From positions 1 to 64,000 of the forward strand of contig JAIOJF010000049.1 of the NCBI GenBank assembly GCA_019911965.1: DNA of 64,000 bases. Reading direction: 5' to 3'. The notes beneath the pieces were generated by a model. It did no database searches and was not told the origin of the DNA. It saw nothing but the letters and a program-made list of their open reading frames with translations. The stretch comes from Paracoccaceae bacterium (GTDB taxonomy: Bacteria; Pseudomonadota; Alphaproteobacteria; Rhodobacterales; Rhodobacteraceae). A program made the position numbers and the translations under genes. Below are positions 34,059 through 42,215 of this stretch, in pieces; position 1 is the stretch's first letter; the number at the start of each line of letters is the position of its first letter.

Positions 34059-35837
34059 TCATGCCCCCTTTTGCGGGCGCATGTCGGCGGCATCAATGCC
34101 CGCAACCACCACCGGTTTCTTCATCGCATCGCGGCGGAAGGGTTCGCCCAGTTCCTGGTTGATCATCGCCTCGATGAAGGTGGTCTTGCCATGCTTCATC
34201 TGGTTCTCGATGGCTTTGGCCAGCGCGTCGCGCAATTCGTCCATCGTGCGGGCTTGCACACCTTCGACACCGCAGGCCCGCGCGATGGCGGCGTAGGAGA
34301 CGTTCTCGTCCAGTTCCGTGCCGACGAAATTGTCGTCATACCACAGCGTCGAGTTGCGCTTTTCCGCGCCCCATTGGTAGTTGCGGAACACGATCTGCGT
34401 CATTGCAGGCCACTCGCCGCGCCCGACCGAGACCATTTCGTTCATCGAGATGCCAAAGGCACCATCGCCGGAAAAGCCGACCACCGGCACATCCGGGTTG
34501 CCGATCTTGGCCCCGACAATCGACGGAAAGCCGTAGCCGCAGGGGCCGAACAGGCCGGGGGCCAGGTATTTGCGCCCCGCCTCGAAGCTGGGATAGGCAT
34601 TGCCGATGGCGCAGTTATTGCCGATATCGGACGAAATGATCGCCTCTTTCGGCAGCGCCGACTGGATCGCCCGCCAGGCCATGCGCGGCGACATCCAGTC
34701 CGGTTTTCCGGCGCGGGCGCGCTGGTTCCAGGTGGTGCCGGGATCGTCTTCCTCGTGATCCATCGAGGTCAGTTCCTGGGCCCATTTCGATTTCATCTCG
34801 GCAATCAGGGTCGTCCGCGCCTTTCGGCCCTTGTCGCCCGCACTGGCCGATAGCCGCGCCAGCAGGCCGCTGGCCACCTTGCCGGCATCGCCGATGATGC
34901 CGACGCTGACTGGCTTGGTCAGGCCGACCCGGTCGGGATTGATATCCACCTGGATCAGCCTGGCGTCATGCGGCCAGTAATCAATGCCATATCCCGGCAG
35001 GGTGGAGAACGGGTTCAGGCGGGTGCCCAGCGCCAGCACCACATCGGCCTTGGCGATCAGTTGCATCGCCGCCTTCGAGCCGTTGTAGCCAAGCGGCCCG
35101 GCGAAAAGCGGGTGCGAGCCGGGGAAGGCATCGTTGTGCTGGTAATTGCAGCAGACCGGTGCGTCCAGCCGTTCGGCCAGCGCCTTGGATTGGTCAATCG
35201 CCCCGGCCAGCACGACACCGGCACCGTTCAGGATCACCGGAAAGGCGGCGTTGCTCAGCAGTTTCGCGGCCTCGTCCAGCGCCGCCTCGCCACCGGCGGG
35301 GCGCTCAAATTCCACGATCGCGGGCAGGTTGATATCGACAATTTGTGTCCACATGTCGCGCGGGATGTTGATCTGCGCCGGGGCCGAGCGGCGATGCGCG
35401 TTCAGGATCACCCGGTTCAGCACCTCGGCGATGCGGGTCGGGTCGCGGACCTCTTCCTGATAGCAGACCATGTCCTTGAACAGGGCCATCTGCTCGACCT
35501 CCTGGAAACCGCCCTGACCGATGGTCTTGTTGGCGGCCTGCGGCGTGATCAGCAGCATCGGCGTGTGGTTCCAGTAGGCGGTTTTCACGCAAGTCACGAA
35601 ATTGGTGATGCCAGGGCCGTTCTGGGCGATGATCATCGCCATCTTGCCGGTGGTGCGGGTGTAGCCATCCGCCATGTAGCCGCCATTGCATTCATGCGCC
35701 ACGTCCCAGAACGCGATACCCGCCTTCGGAAAATAATCCGAGATCGGCATGAAGGCCGAGCCGATGATGCCGAAAGCATGTTCGATCCCGTGCATTTGCA
35801 GGGTTTTGACGAAGGCTTCCTCGGTGGTCATTTTCAT
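34059..35837 (-). CDS. xsc: sulfoacetaldehyde acetyltransferase
   Basis: A 592-residue thiamine-diphosphate enzyme that desulfonates sulfoacetaldehyde with phosphate to sulfite and acetyl phosphate. The three acetolactate-synthase-like domains are complete; the ThDP/Mg site is GDGAFGISMNEMVSV with downstream NYQWG. I start at MKMTTEEAF, eight bases after AAGGA; an ATG two codons earlier is too close to it. A TauR-type double site lies about 105 bp upstream on this strand, pointing to taurine control. It is the central enzyme of C2-sulfonate breakdown. Confidence 0.95.
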   Translation of the reverse strand: MKMTTEEAFVKTLQMHGIEHAFGIIGSAFMPISDYFPKAGIAFWDVAHECNGGYMADGYTRTTGKMAMIIAQNGPGITNFVTCVKTAYWNHTPMLLITPQAANKTIGQGGFQEVEQMALFKDMVCYQEEVRDPTRIAEVLNRVILNAHRRSAPAQINIPRDMWTQIVDINLPAIVEFERPAGGEAALDEAAKLLSNAAFPVILNGAGVVLAGAIDQSKALAERLDAPVCCNYQHNDAFPGSHPLFAGPLGYNGSKAAMQLIAKADVVLALGTRLNPFSTLPGYGIDYWPHDARLIQVDINPDRVGLTKPVSVGIIGDAGKVASGLLARLSASAGDKGRKARTTLIAEMKSKWAQELTSMDHEEDDPGTTWNQRARAGKPDWMSPRMAWRAIQSALPKEAIISSDIGNNCAIGNAYPSFEAGRKYLAPGLFGPCGYGFPSIVGAKIGNPDVPVVGFSGDGAFGISMNEMVSVGRGEWPAMTQIVFRNYQWGAEKRNSTLWYDDNFVGTELDENVSYAAIARACGVEGVQARTMDELRDALAKAIENQMKHGKTTFIEAMINQELGEPFRRDAMKKPVVVAGIDAADMRPQKGA

Positions 35838-35941
35838 GGGCATTATCCTTGTATGCAATGCGCCGGTATCGCTGGCCGGGCAGGAAACGGGCGCGAAAAC
35901 GGTGGGTCTGGGCCGGTTATGCGGCATGATTTCGGATTGGG

Positions 35942-35973
35942 TTAGGGCCAGTTTTACCAGCGATTAGGTCCAG
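35942..35973 (-). promoter_or_regulatory. TauR-type direct repeats before xsc
   Basis: Read on the xsc strand there are two direct repeats, CTGGACCTAA (35964-35973) and CTGGCCCTAA (35942-35951), 22 bp apart. The first matches exactly and the second at nine of ten positions the CTGGACYTAA repeats bound by the MocR-type activator TauR in Rhodobacter capsulatus, as I recall that consensus. Position relative to xsc fits an activator site. No tauR gene is in the window. Confidence 0.65.
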
Positions 35974-36056
35974 AAAGGCGAAGGCGTGGCGCAGCCTTGT
36001 CGGCATCTGCCGCGCCTTAGCTTGATCTTGGCAGGGCGGCGTGGTTTCTGGGCGTC

Positions 36057-37481
36057 ATGATGGCTGATCTCGCCCCTGTTTCACCGGCCTTTGCCGATGC
36101 GCTGAAATCGCAACTGCCCGGCGCCTGTTTCCGGCCGCTGACCCCGGCCTATCTGGAAGAGCCGCGCAATGTGCTGAAAGGCCGGGCGGATTTGCTGGTG
36201 GCACCCGGTTCGGTGGACGAGGTGGCGACCATCCTGCGCCTCTGCCACCGCGCCCGCATCGGCGTTGTGCCATATGGCGGCGGCACCGGGCTGGTGGGCG
36301 GGCAGGTTTCGGATTGCACGCCCGCGCCGCTGATCCTGTCGCTGGAGCGGATGCGCAGGATTCGCGATGTCGATCCCGGCGATAACGTGATCGTGGCCGA
36401 GGCCGGTGCGGTGCTGGCCGATGTGCAGGCGGCGGCGGCAGCGGCGGAAAGGTTGTTTCCCTTGTCGCTGGCCTCGGAAGGGTCGTGCCAGATCGGCGGC
36501 AATCTGTCGACCAATGCCGGTGGCATCGGCGTGCTGCGCTATGGTTCGATGCGCGATCTCTGCCTCGGGATCGAGGCGGTGCTGCCGGATGGCACCATCT
36601 GGAACGGGCTGAGCAGGCTGCGCAAGGACAATACCGGCTATGATCTGAAGGACCTGCTGATCGGGGCCGAAGGATCGCTCGGCATCATTACCGCCGCCAG
36701 CCTGAAACTATTCGCCCGCCCCAGGCGTAATATCGCGGCGCTCTGCCAGATTTCCGGGCCCGAGGCGGCGCTGGCCTTGCTGGCCACCTGCCGCGAGCGG
36801 CTGGGCGGCACGGTGTCGGCGTTCGAGCTGATCCACCGGCAGGGATTCGATTTCCTGGCCGAGAAGATGCCGCAACTGCGCCTGCCGTTCACCGACCCGT
36901 CGGACTGGATGGTGCTGATTGACCTTGGCATCGGCGGCGAACAGGGAATTGACGAGGGGTTCGAGGCGCTGCTGGTCGAGGCGTTCGAGGCCGGGCTGGT
37001 CGGCAACGCGCTGGTGGCGCAGACCGATCAGCAGCGGCGCGATTTCTGGGCCGTCCGCGAAACCATCCCCGAAGCGAACCGGCTGGTCGGGGCGATCTAC
37101 AGCCATGACATTTCCGTGCCGGTCAGCCGTATCCCCGACTTCATCCGCCACGCGGGGGCCCTGATTGCCGGGATCGGCGATCTCAGGATCAATTGTTTCG
37201 GGCATGTCGGCGACGGCAATCTGCATTACAACATTTATCCGCCCAAGGGGCAGGACCGCGCTGCCTTTGGCCATCTGAAGGACGATATCAGGGCGGCAGT
37301 CTACGGGCTGGTGTACGAGATGGGCGGCTCGATGTCGGCGGAACACGGCATCGGGCGGCTGAAGCGCGATGATCTGCGCCGCTATGGCCACCCCGCCAAG
37401 CTGGCGGCGATGCGGGCGATCAAGGCGGCACTGGATCCGCATGGCATCATGAATCCGGGCGCCGTGGTGCCTGATCCCTGA
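36057..37481 (+). CDS. GlcD-like FAD-linked 2-hydroxyacid dehydrogenase
   Basis: A 474-residue flavoprotein with a PCMH FAD-binding domain (PYGGGTGLVGGQ, then SCQIGGNLSTNAGG) and a C-terminal FAD-oxidase domain with the FGHVGDGNLHYN motif and SAEHGIGRLK. Relatives oxidise D-lactate, D-2-hydroxyglutarate or glycolate; SlcD, a sulfolactate dehydrogenase of roseobacters, belongs to the same group. It is divergent from xsc over 219 bp, so a sulfolactate role is a reasonable but unproven guess. An ATG directly follows the first ATG. Confidence 0.85.
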   Translation: MMADLAPVSPAFADALKSQLPGACFRPLTPAYLEEPRNVLKGRADLLVAPGSVDEVATILRLCHRARIGVVPYGGGTGLVGGQVSDCTPAPLILSLERMRRIRDVDPGDNVIVAEAGAVLADVQAAAAAAERLFPLSLASEGSCQIGGNLSTNAGGIGVLRYGSMRDLCLGIEAVLPDGTIWNGLSRLRKDNTGYDLKDLLIGAEGSLGIITAASLKLFARPRRNIAALCQISGPEAALALLATCRERLGGTVSAFELIHRQGFDFLAEKMPQLRLPFTDPSDWMVLIDLGIGGEQGIDEGFEALLVEAFEAGLVGNALVAQTDQQRRDFWAVRETIPEANRLVGAIYSHDISVPVSRIPDFIRHAGALIAGIGDLRINCFGHVGDGNLHYNIYPPKGQDRAAFGHLKDDIRAAVYGLVYEMGGSMSAEHGIGRLKRDDLRRYGHPAKLAAMRAIKAALDPHGIMNPGAVVPDP

Positions 37482-37501
37482 TGCCATCTGCCTGAGGTAG
37501 A

Positions 37502-37534
37502 TGCGCCCCGCCTGTTCTCAGGAGACGGGGCGCA
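37502..37534. terminator. hairpin after the GlcD-like gene
   Basis: Perfect nine-base arms TGCGCCCCG (37502-37510) and CGGGGCGCA (37526-37534), with a nested CCTG/CAGG stem inside. It lies 20 bp after the stop. It has no T-run but is strong enough to be a terminator. Confidence 0.6.
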
Positions 37535-37639
37535 AATTCCAGACTCGAGGTCTGATGCAAGCAGACAGACCCTGCCGAAGCAGAACGACTGAAACTCTAC
37601 GCCGCGATTGTTACCAAATCGTTGATCCGACCGGCGCGA

Positions 37640-37990
37640 TCAGGCGGCGCTCCAGACCGCCAACTCGTAGCCGTCCGGATCGCTGAAATGAAACCGCCTG
37701 CCGCCGGGAAAATCGAATACCGGCTGCGTGATCCGGCCACCGGCATCCTTTACCGCCTTGGCCAGTTCCGCCAGATCGTCGCCATACAGCACCACCAGCG
37801 GCCCGCCAGCGGGGCGCACCGGAACGGAAGCGTCAAAGCCGCCTTTCATGTGGCCGTCATCAAACTCGCAATAGGTCGGGCCGTAATCGGTGAACCGCCA
37901 GCCGAAAGCCGCGCCATAGAACGCCTTGGCGCGCGCGATATCGGATACCGCGAATTCGATGTAGTTTATCCGCCGGTCCGTCTGTTCCAT
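37640..37990 (-). CDS. VOC-family (glyoxalase-like) protein
   Basis: A 116-residue protein with the paired beta-alpha-beta-beta-beta units of the vicinal oxygen chelate superfamily (INYIEFAVSDIARAKAFYG at the start, FHFSDPDGYELAVWS at the end). Metal-ligand candidates are the first glutamate and the glutamate near the C-terminus. The substrate is unknown. It lies alone, convergent with the GlcD-like gene and divergent from gltX. Confidence 0.85.
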   Translation of the reverse strand: MEQTDRRINYIEFAVSDIARAKAFYGAAFGWRFTDYGPTYCEFDDGHMKGGFDASVPVRPAGGPLVVLYGDDLAELAKAVKDAGGRITQPVFDFPGGRRFHFSDPDGYELAVWSAA

Positions 37991-38112
37991 GCCTTGGCCT
38001 TTCCTGTTTCCACCGGCATCAGCTTAGCGGCAGGAACTTCAATTGGCATCCGGCAAAAAACCGACTAGGAAGCGGCAGAACCCTGACTTTCCTCAAATCT
38101 GGCCCTGATCGT

Positions 38113-39441
38113 ATGACCGTCACCCGCTTCGCCCCGTCGCCCACCGGTTACCTGCATGTCGGCAATCTGCGCACCGCGCTGTTCAACTACCTGATTGCCC
38201 GAAAGGCGGGCGGGCAGTTCATCCTGCGGCTGGACGATACCGACCCGGAGCGCTCCAAGCCGGAATATGCGGACGGTATCCGCGAGGATCTGGAATGGCT
38301 GGGCCTGACCTGGGACCGGCTGGAGACCCAGTCTTCGCGTCTGGATCGCTACGCTGCGGCAGCAGATCAACTGCGCGGCGCCGGGCGGTTCTATGAATGC
38401 TTTGAAAGCCCGGTCGAACTGGACCTGAAGCGCAAGAAGCAACTGAACATGGGCAAACCGCCGGTCTATGACCGGGCGGCGCTGGCTTTGTCCGAAGCGG
38501 ATCGTGATCGCCTGCGCGCCGAGCGCGGCGGCTATTGGCGTTTCAAGCTGGATCTGGACCGGATCGAATGGTCCGACGGCATCCTTGGCGATATCTCGAT
38601 CGATGCCGCCAGCGTGTCCGACCCGGTGCTGATCCGCGCCGATGGGCAGGTGCTGTATACGCTGGCCTCGGTGGTGGACGATATCGAGATGGGCGTGACC
38701 CATATCGTGCGCGGCTCGGATCATGTCACCAACACCGCGACGCAGATCCAGATCATCGAGGCGCTGGGCGGCACCCGCCCATCCTTCGCGCATCACTCAT
38801 TGCTGACCGGTCCGCAGGGCGAGGCCCTGTCGAAGCGTCTGGGCACGCTGGCGCTGCGCGATCTGCGCGCTGCCGGGATCGAGCCGATGGCGCTGTTGTC
38901 TCTGCTGGCACGGCTCGGATCGTCCGATCCGGTCGAGGTTCGCGGTTCGCTCGACGAGCTGATCGCGGGGTTCGATCTGGCGCATTTCGGCTCGGCCCCG
39001 ACCAAGTTCGATGTCGAGGATCTGAAACCGCTGACCGCGCGGGTGGTATCGGGGCTGTCGGCGTCGGACATGGCGAGTGCAATGGACGCAGCGGGCGTGC
39101 CGGGTGACCTGGCCGCCGATTTCTGGGATGCGGTGCGCGAAAACTGCGCCACCCGCGCCGATGTTGCAGGCTGGTGGGCGATGTGCCGCGATGGGGCCGA
39201 GCCGCTGGTGGCGGATGAGGACAAGGCGTTCATTGCCGAGGCGATGGCGCTGCTGCCCGAAGGCCCGCTGGACGGCGAAAGCTGGGGGGCCTGGACAAAT
39301 GCGATCAAGGCCGCCACCGGGCGCAAGGGGCGGGGTTTGTTCATGCCGCTGCGCAAGGCGCTGACGGGGTTGGAGAACGGCCCGGATATGGGCCGGCTTC
39401 TGCCGCTGTTGCAGGTGATCCGGGCGCGCGATCTGGCCTGA
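38113..39441 (+). CDS. gltX: glutamyl-tRNA synthetase
   Basis: A 442-residue class I aminoacyl-tRNA synthetase that charges tRNA-Glu. The HIGH-like motif is PTGYLHVGNLR and the KMSKS-like motif is EALSKRLG. The length fits the shorter of the two GltX types of alphaproteobacteria, which often have two gltX genes. Whether this copy also charges tRNA-Gln for the amidotransferase route cannot be read here. Confidence 0.95.
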   Translation: MTVTRFAPSPTGYLHVGNLRTALFNYLIARKAGGQFILRLDDTDPERSKPEYADGIREDLEWLGLTWDRLETQSSRLDRYAAAADQLRGAGRFYECFESPVELDLKRKKQLNMGKPPVYDRAALALSEADRDRLRAERGGYWRFKLDLDRIEWSDGILGDISIDAASVSDPVLIRADGQVLYTLASVVDDIEMGVTHIVRGSDHVTNTATQIQIIEALGGTRPSFAHHSLLTGPQGEALSKRLGTLALRDLRAAGIEPMALLSLLARLGSSDPVEVRGSLDELIAGFDLAHFGSAPTKFDVEDLKPLTARVVSGLSASDMASAMDAAGVPGDLAADFWDAVRENCATRADVAGWWAMCRDGAEPLVADEDKAFIAEAMALLPEGPLDGESWGAWTNAIKAATGRKGRGLFMPLRKALTGLENGPDMGRLLPLLQVIRARDLA

Positions 39442-39639
39442 GGCACGTCAGTGGCGGAACCGCCTTGTTCGGCATCTGATGATACTGTTCCAAGCTGAGG
39501 GCCGCGCGCGAGCCTGGGAGGGCGTTCGCAGCGGTTGCGCTTGGCAATACCTTCACGAAAACGACTATATTTCCGCTACTTGCTGCTTCACAAAGCGGCC
39601 TCCCGTGGGGAGGCTCACCTCTCGGCGATTGCAAGCAAC
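39442..39639. other. intergenic region after gltX with a hairpin
   Basis: No gene is seen. A palindrome GGCGGAACCGCC occurs at about 39453 and again at about 39722. A hairpin with arms GCCTCCC and GGGAGGC (39598-39614) lies shortly before the dispersed repeat and may end the gltX transcript. Confidence 0.45.
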
Positions 39640-39685
39640 CGCCTGTCGGCCAGCGGGGCGCGGCCCGGGGGTTCCCCCCGTGCCA
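39640..39685 (+). repeat. dispersed intergenic repeat, copy 1
   Basis: A 46-base sequence starting CGCCTGTCGGCCAGCGGGGC and ending CCCCCCGTGCCA. It matches copy 2 (57802-57846, opposite strand) at all but two positions, one of them an indel. Both copies lie between genes and are very GC-rich with internal hairpin potential, as in REP-like elements. Confidence 0.75.
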
Positions 39686-39717
39686 AAGAGGGAGCAGGAT
39701 TGGATTGCAAAAGCCCG

Positions 39718-40287
39718 CTAGCGGCGGAACCGCCTGACGCCCAGAGTATCAAGCGCATTGTCCACAAGTACACGCTCGTGCTTGGTCGGCTTAACCGCCC
39801 GGGGATAAACCGGGGCATTGCGATCATCCAGCACCGGTGACTCCCAGCCATCCGTGGTGGTGAAGAACCGTTCGGCACCCTCGGCCCCGAACACGTTCAG
39901 ATACCCGGCAATCACCGTGTCGATATAGCTCAGCAGGATCGGATGCCGCACCGTGGGCGGCGCGTCGTTACCGCTGCGGGTGCGGTACATCTGGACCACG
40001 ATTTCAACCGGATGGTCGTGATCCACATGTTCGCGCGGCAGGTGCAACCGGTCATAGGCGGCCTCGCGTTCATCCAGCGCCGCCCAGTCACCACCCGGCA
40101 CCGCCGCGATCAGCCCGTCGATGGCATGGCCCGGGGCCTCGGCTACCGTCAGATAGGCAACCTCGCGCAGCGAAGTATGCCGCCATTGCCGCCGCCAGCC
40201 CTTCACGCGGGCCGGGCGGGTTTCATCGAAGCTGTGGGTGCGGCGGTTCACCAGCGAACCGTAGCCGAAGAAATGCGGATGCGTCAT
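39718..40287 (-). CDS. gamma-glutamylcyclotransferase family protein
   Basis: A 189-residue protein with the GGCT-fold signature FFGYGSLVNRRTH at its start and an acidic catalytic-type segment (DEREAAYDR) in the middle. Family members release 5-oxoproline from gamma-glutamyl compounds or glutathione. The start MTHPHFFGYG is chosen because the YGSL motif is always near the N-terminus. It diverges from the glycine riboswitch. Confidence 0.85.
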   Translation of the reverse strand: MTHPHFFGYGSLVNRRTHSFDETRPARVKGWRRQWRHTSLREVAYLTVAEAPGHAIDGLIAAVPGGDWAALDEREAAYDRLHLPREHVDHDHPVEIVVQMYRTRSGNDAPPTVRHPILLSYIDTVIAGYLNVFGAEGAERFFTTTDGWESPVLDDRNAPVYPRAVKPTKHERVLVDNALDTLGVRRFRR

Positions 40288-40390
40288 GGTTGGCTCCGTG
40301 CCCTGCCGGGACAGGTCTAATCGCCCGCCGATGTGCAAACAAGCCGGTTGATTTGCCATTTTCGGTATACTAACGTCCACCGCACCAGCA

Positions 40391-40545
40391 TCGGGAGAAT
40401 CTGGATATTCCAGTGCCGAAGGAGCAACCGCCCCGGAAACTCTCAGGCCCCAAGGACCGGTGCAGGCGACAACACTCTGGAGAGACCCCGGATCAGGTCC
40501 GGGGCGCCGAAGGGATAACGATCTCAGGCGAAAGAACAGAGGGGG
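40391..40545 (+). ncRNA. tandem glycine riboswitch
   Basis: Two consecutive aptamers upstream of gcvT. Aptamer 1 (about 40391-40468) contains TGCCGAAGGAGCAA, AAACTCTCAGGC and AAGGACCG. Aptamer 2 (about 40475-40543) contains GGAGAGACCCC, GCGCCGAAGGGATAACG, ATCTCAGGCGAAAGAACAG and a closing P1 of CTCTGG with CAGAGG. These are the conserved glycine-aptamer cores. A TATACT box at 40366-40371 lies just upstream. It should switch on the glycine cleavage operon when glycine is abundant. Confidence 0.93.
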
Positions 40546-40632
40546 CATCGCTGCGTGGATGATTTCCGCCGCGCCAAAGACGATGCCGGACGATTTGCCT
40601 GACGCAGACCGGCCAGAGACAAAGGAACGGTC

Positions 40633-41763
40633 ATGTCCGGGTTGAAGCGTACCGCACTTCACGATTCGCATATCGCGCTGGGGGCGAAGATGGTGCCCTT
40701 CGCCGGCTACGAGATGCCGGTGCAATATCCCGCGGGCGTGCTGAAGGAACATCTGCATTGCCGCGCCGCCGCCGGGCTGTTCGATGTCGGCCATATGGGC
40801 CAGGTGATTGTACGGCCGCGCTCGGGCAAGCTGGCAGATGCCGCGTTGGCGCTGGAAACGCTGGTGCCGGTCGATCTGCTGGGGCTTGGCGGGAACCGCC
40901 AGCGCTACGGGTTTTTCACCGATGACAATGGCGGCATTCTGGACGACCTGATGATCGCAAATCGCGGCGATCATCTGTTCGTGGTGGTGAACGCCGCCTG
41001 CAAGGATGCCGATCTTGCCCATATGCAGGCGCATCTGGGCGCGAGTTGCGAGGTTGAATTGATCGAAGGCCGCGCTTTGGTCGCGCTGCAGGGGCCGATG
41101 GCGGAAACCGCGCTGGCGCGGCTGGTGCCGGGCGTGGCGGCGATGCGCTTCATGGATGTCGCAACCTTCGGCTGGCAGGGCAACGGGCTATGGGTATCGC
41201 GCTCGGGCTATACCGGCGAGGATGGCTATGAGATTTCGCTGCCCGACAGCGCAGCCGCCGCCTTCGCAAGCGCGCTTGTGGACATGGACGAGGTAGAGCC
41301 GATCGGCCTCGGCGCACGCGATTCGCTCAGGCTGGAGGCGGGTCTATGCCTGTATGGCAGCGATATCGACACCTCGACCTCGCCAATCGAGGCCGGTCTG
41401 AACTGGGCCATCCAGAAAGTCCGCCGCACCGGCGGCGACCGCGCGGGCGGCTTTCCGGGCGCGGAGCGGATCCTGCGCGAACTGGCCGAGGGTACGGCGC
41501 GACGGCGCGTTGGCCTCAGGCCCGAAGGCCGCGCCCCGATGCGCGCCCATACGCTGCTGTTCGGTGAACCCGATGGCGGTGCGCCGATTGGCGAAGTCAC
41601 CTCGGGCGGCTTCGGCCCCAATATCGAAGGCCCGATGTCGATGGCCTATGTCGCCACGGCGCAGGCGGCCATCGGAACCAGTATCTATGCCGAACTTCGC
41701 GGCAAGCGCCTGCCGGTAACGGTAACGGCCATGCCCTTCATCCCCGCAAACTACAAACGCTGA
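40633..41763 (+). CDS. gcvT: glycine cleavage system T protein (aminomethyltransferase)
   Basis: A 376-residue tetrahydrofolate-dependent aminomethyltransferase. Typical segments are GYEMPVQYPAGVLKEH, LFDVGHMGQV, SRSGYTGEDGYEI and the C-terminal EVTSGGFGPNIE. It releases ammonia and makes methylene-tetrahydrofolate from the aminomethyl group carried by GcvH. It is the first gene after the glycine riboswitch, with gcvH 18 bp downstream. Confidence 0.96.
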   Translation: MSGLKRTALHDSHIALGAKMVPFAGYEMPVQYPAGVLKEHLHCRAAAGLFDVGHMGQVIVRPRSGKLADAALALETLVPVDLLGLGGNRQRYGFFTDDNGGILDDLMIANRGDHLFVVVNAACKDADLAHMQAHLGASCEVELIEGRALVALQGPMAETALARLVPGVAAMRFMDVATFGWQGNGLWVSRSGYTGEDGYEISLPDSAAAAFASALVDMDEVEPIGLGARDSLRLEAGLCLYGSDIDTSTSPIEAGLNWAIQKVRRTGGDRAGGFPGAERILRELAEGTARRRVGLRPEGRAPMRAHTLLFGEPDGGAPIGEVTSGGFGPNIEGPMSMAYVATAQAAIGTSIYAELRGKRLPVTVTAMPFIPANYKR

Positions 41764-41781
41764 ACAACAGGAGACCTGCAC

Positions 41782-42141
41782 ATGAAATTCACCGAAGAAC
41801 ACGAATGGCTGGAAGAAGACGGCGATCTGATCATCGTCGGCATCACCGATCACGCCGCCACGCAGCTTGGCGATCTGGTCTTCGTCGAACTGCCGGAACC
41901 CGGCACGGTCGTCAGCAAGGATGATGAAGCCGTGGTGATCGAAAGCGTCAAGGCCGCCTCGGACATTCTGGCCCCGATTGACGGCGAGATCGTCGAGGTG
42001 AACGAGGCGCTGGTGGATAACCCGACCCTGGTCAACGAGGATGCCCTGGGTGCCGGCTGGTTCTTCAAGATCAGGCCGAGCGATCCTTCGCAGCTTGACG
42101 ATCTGCTGGACGAAGACGCCTACAAGGCGCTGATCGCCTGA
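41782..42141 (+). CDS. gcvH: glycine cleavage system H protein
   Basis: A 119-residue lipoyl carrier protein. The lipoylation lysine is K57 in [17 protein letters not shown] lies before the ATG. It shuttles the aminomethyl group from GcvP to GcvT. A strong hairpin directly follows the gene. Confidence 0.96.
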   Translation: MKFTEEHEWLEEDGDLIIVGITDHAATQLGDLVFVELPEPGTVVSKDDEAVVIESVKAASDILAPIDGEIVEVNEALVDNPTLVNEDALGAGWFFKIRPSDPSQLDDLLDEDAYKALIA

Positions 42142-42153
42142 TCCGACACCCGG

Positions 42154-42173
42154 AGAATCCCGCACGGGATTCT
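42154..42173. terminator. hairpin between gcvH and gcvP
   Basis: Perfect arms AGAATCCCG and CGGGATTCT around CA, 12 bases after the gcvH stop, followed by TCG rather than a T-run. Likely a partial terminator or 3'-end stabiliser that gives more gcvTH than gcvP message. Confidence 0.55.
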
Positions 42174-42215
42174 TCGCCCCGAACCTGATGTCCAGTGATG
42201 CCACGGAGCGCAATC

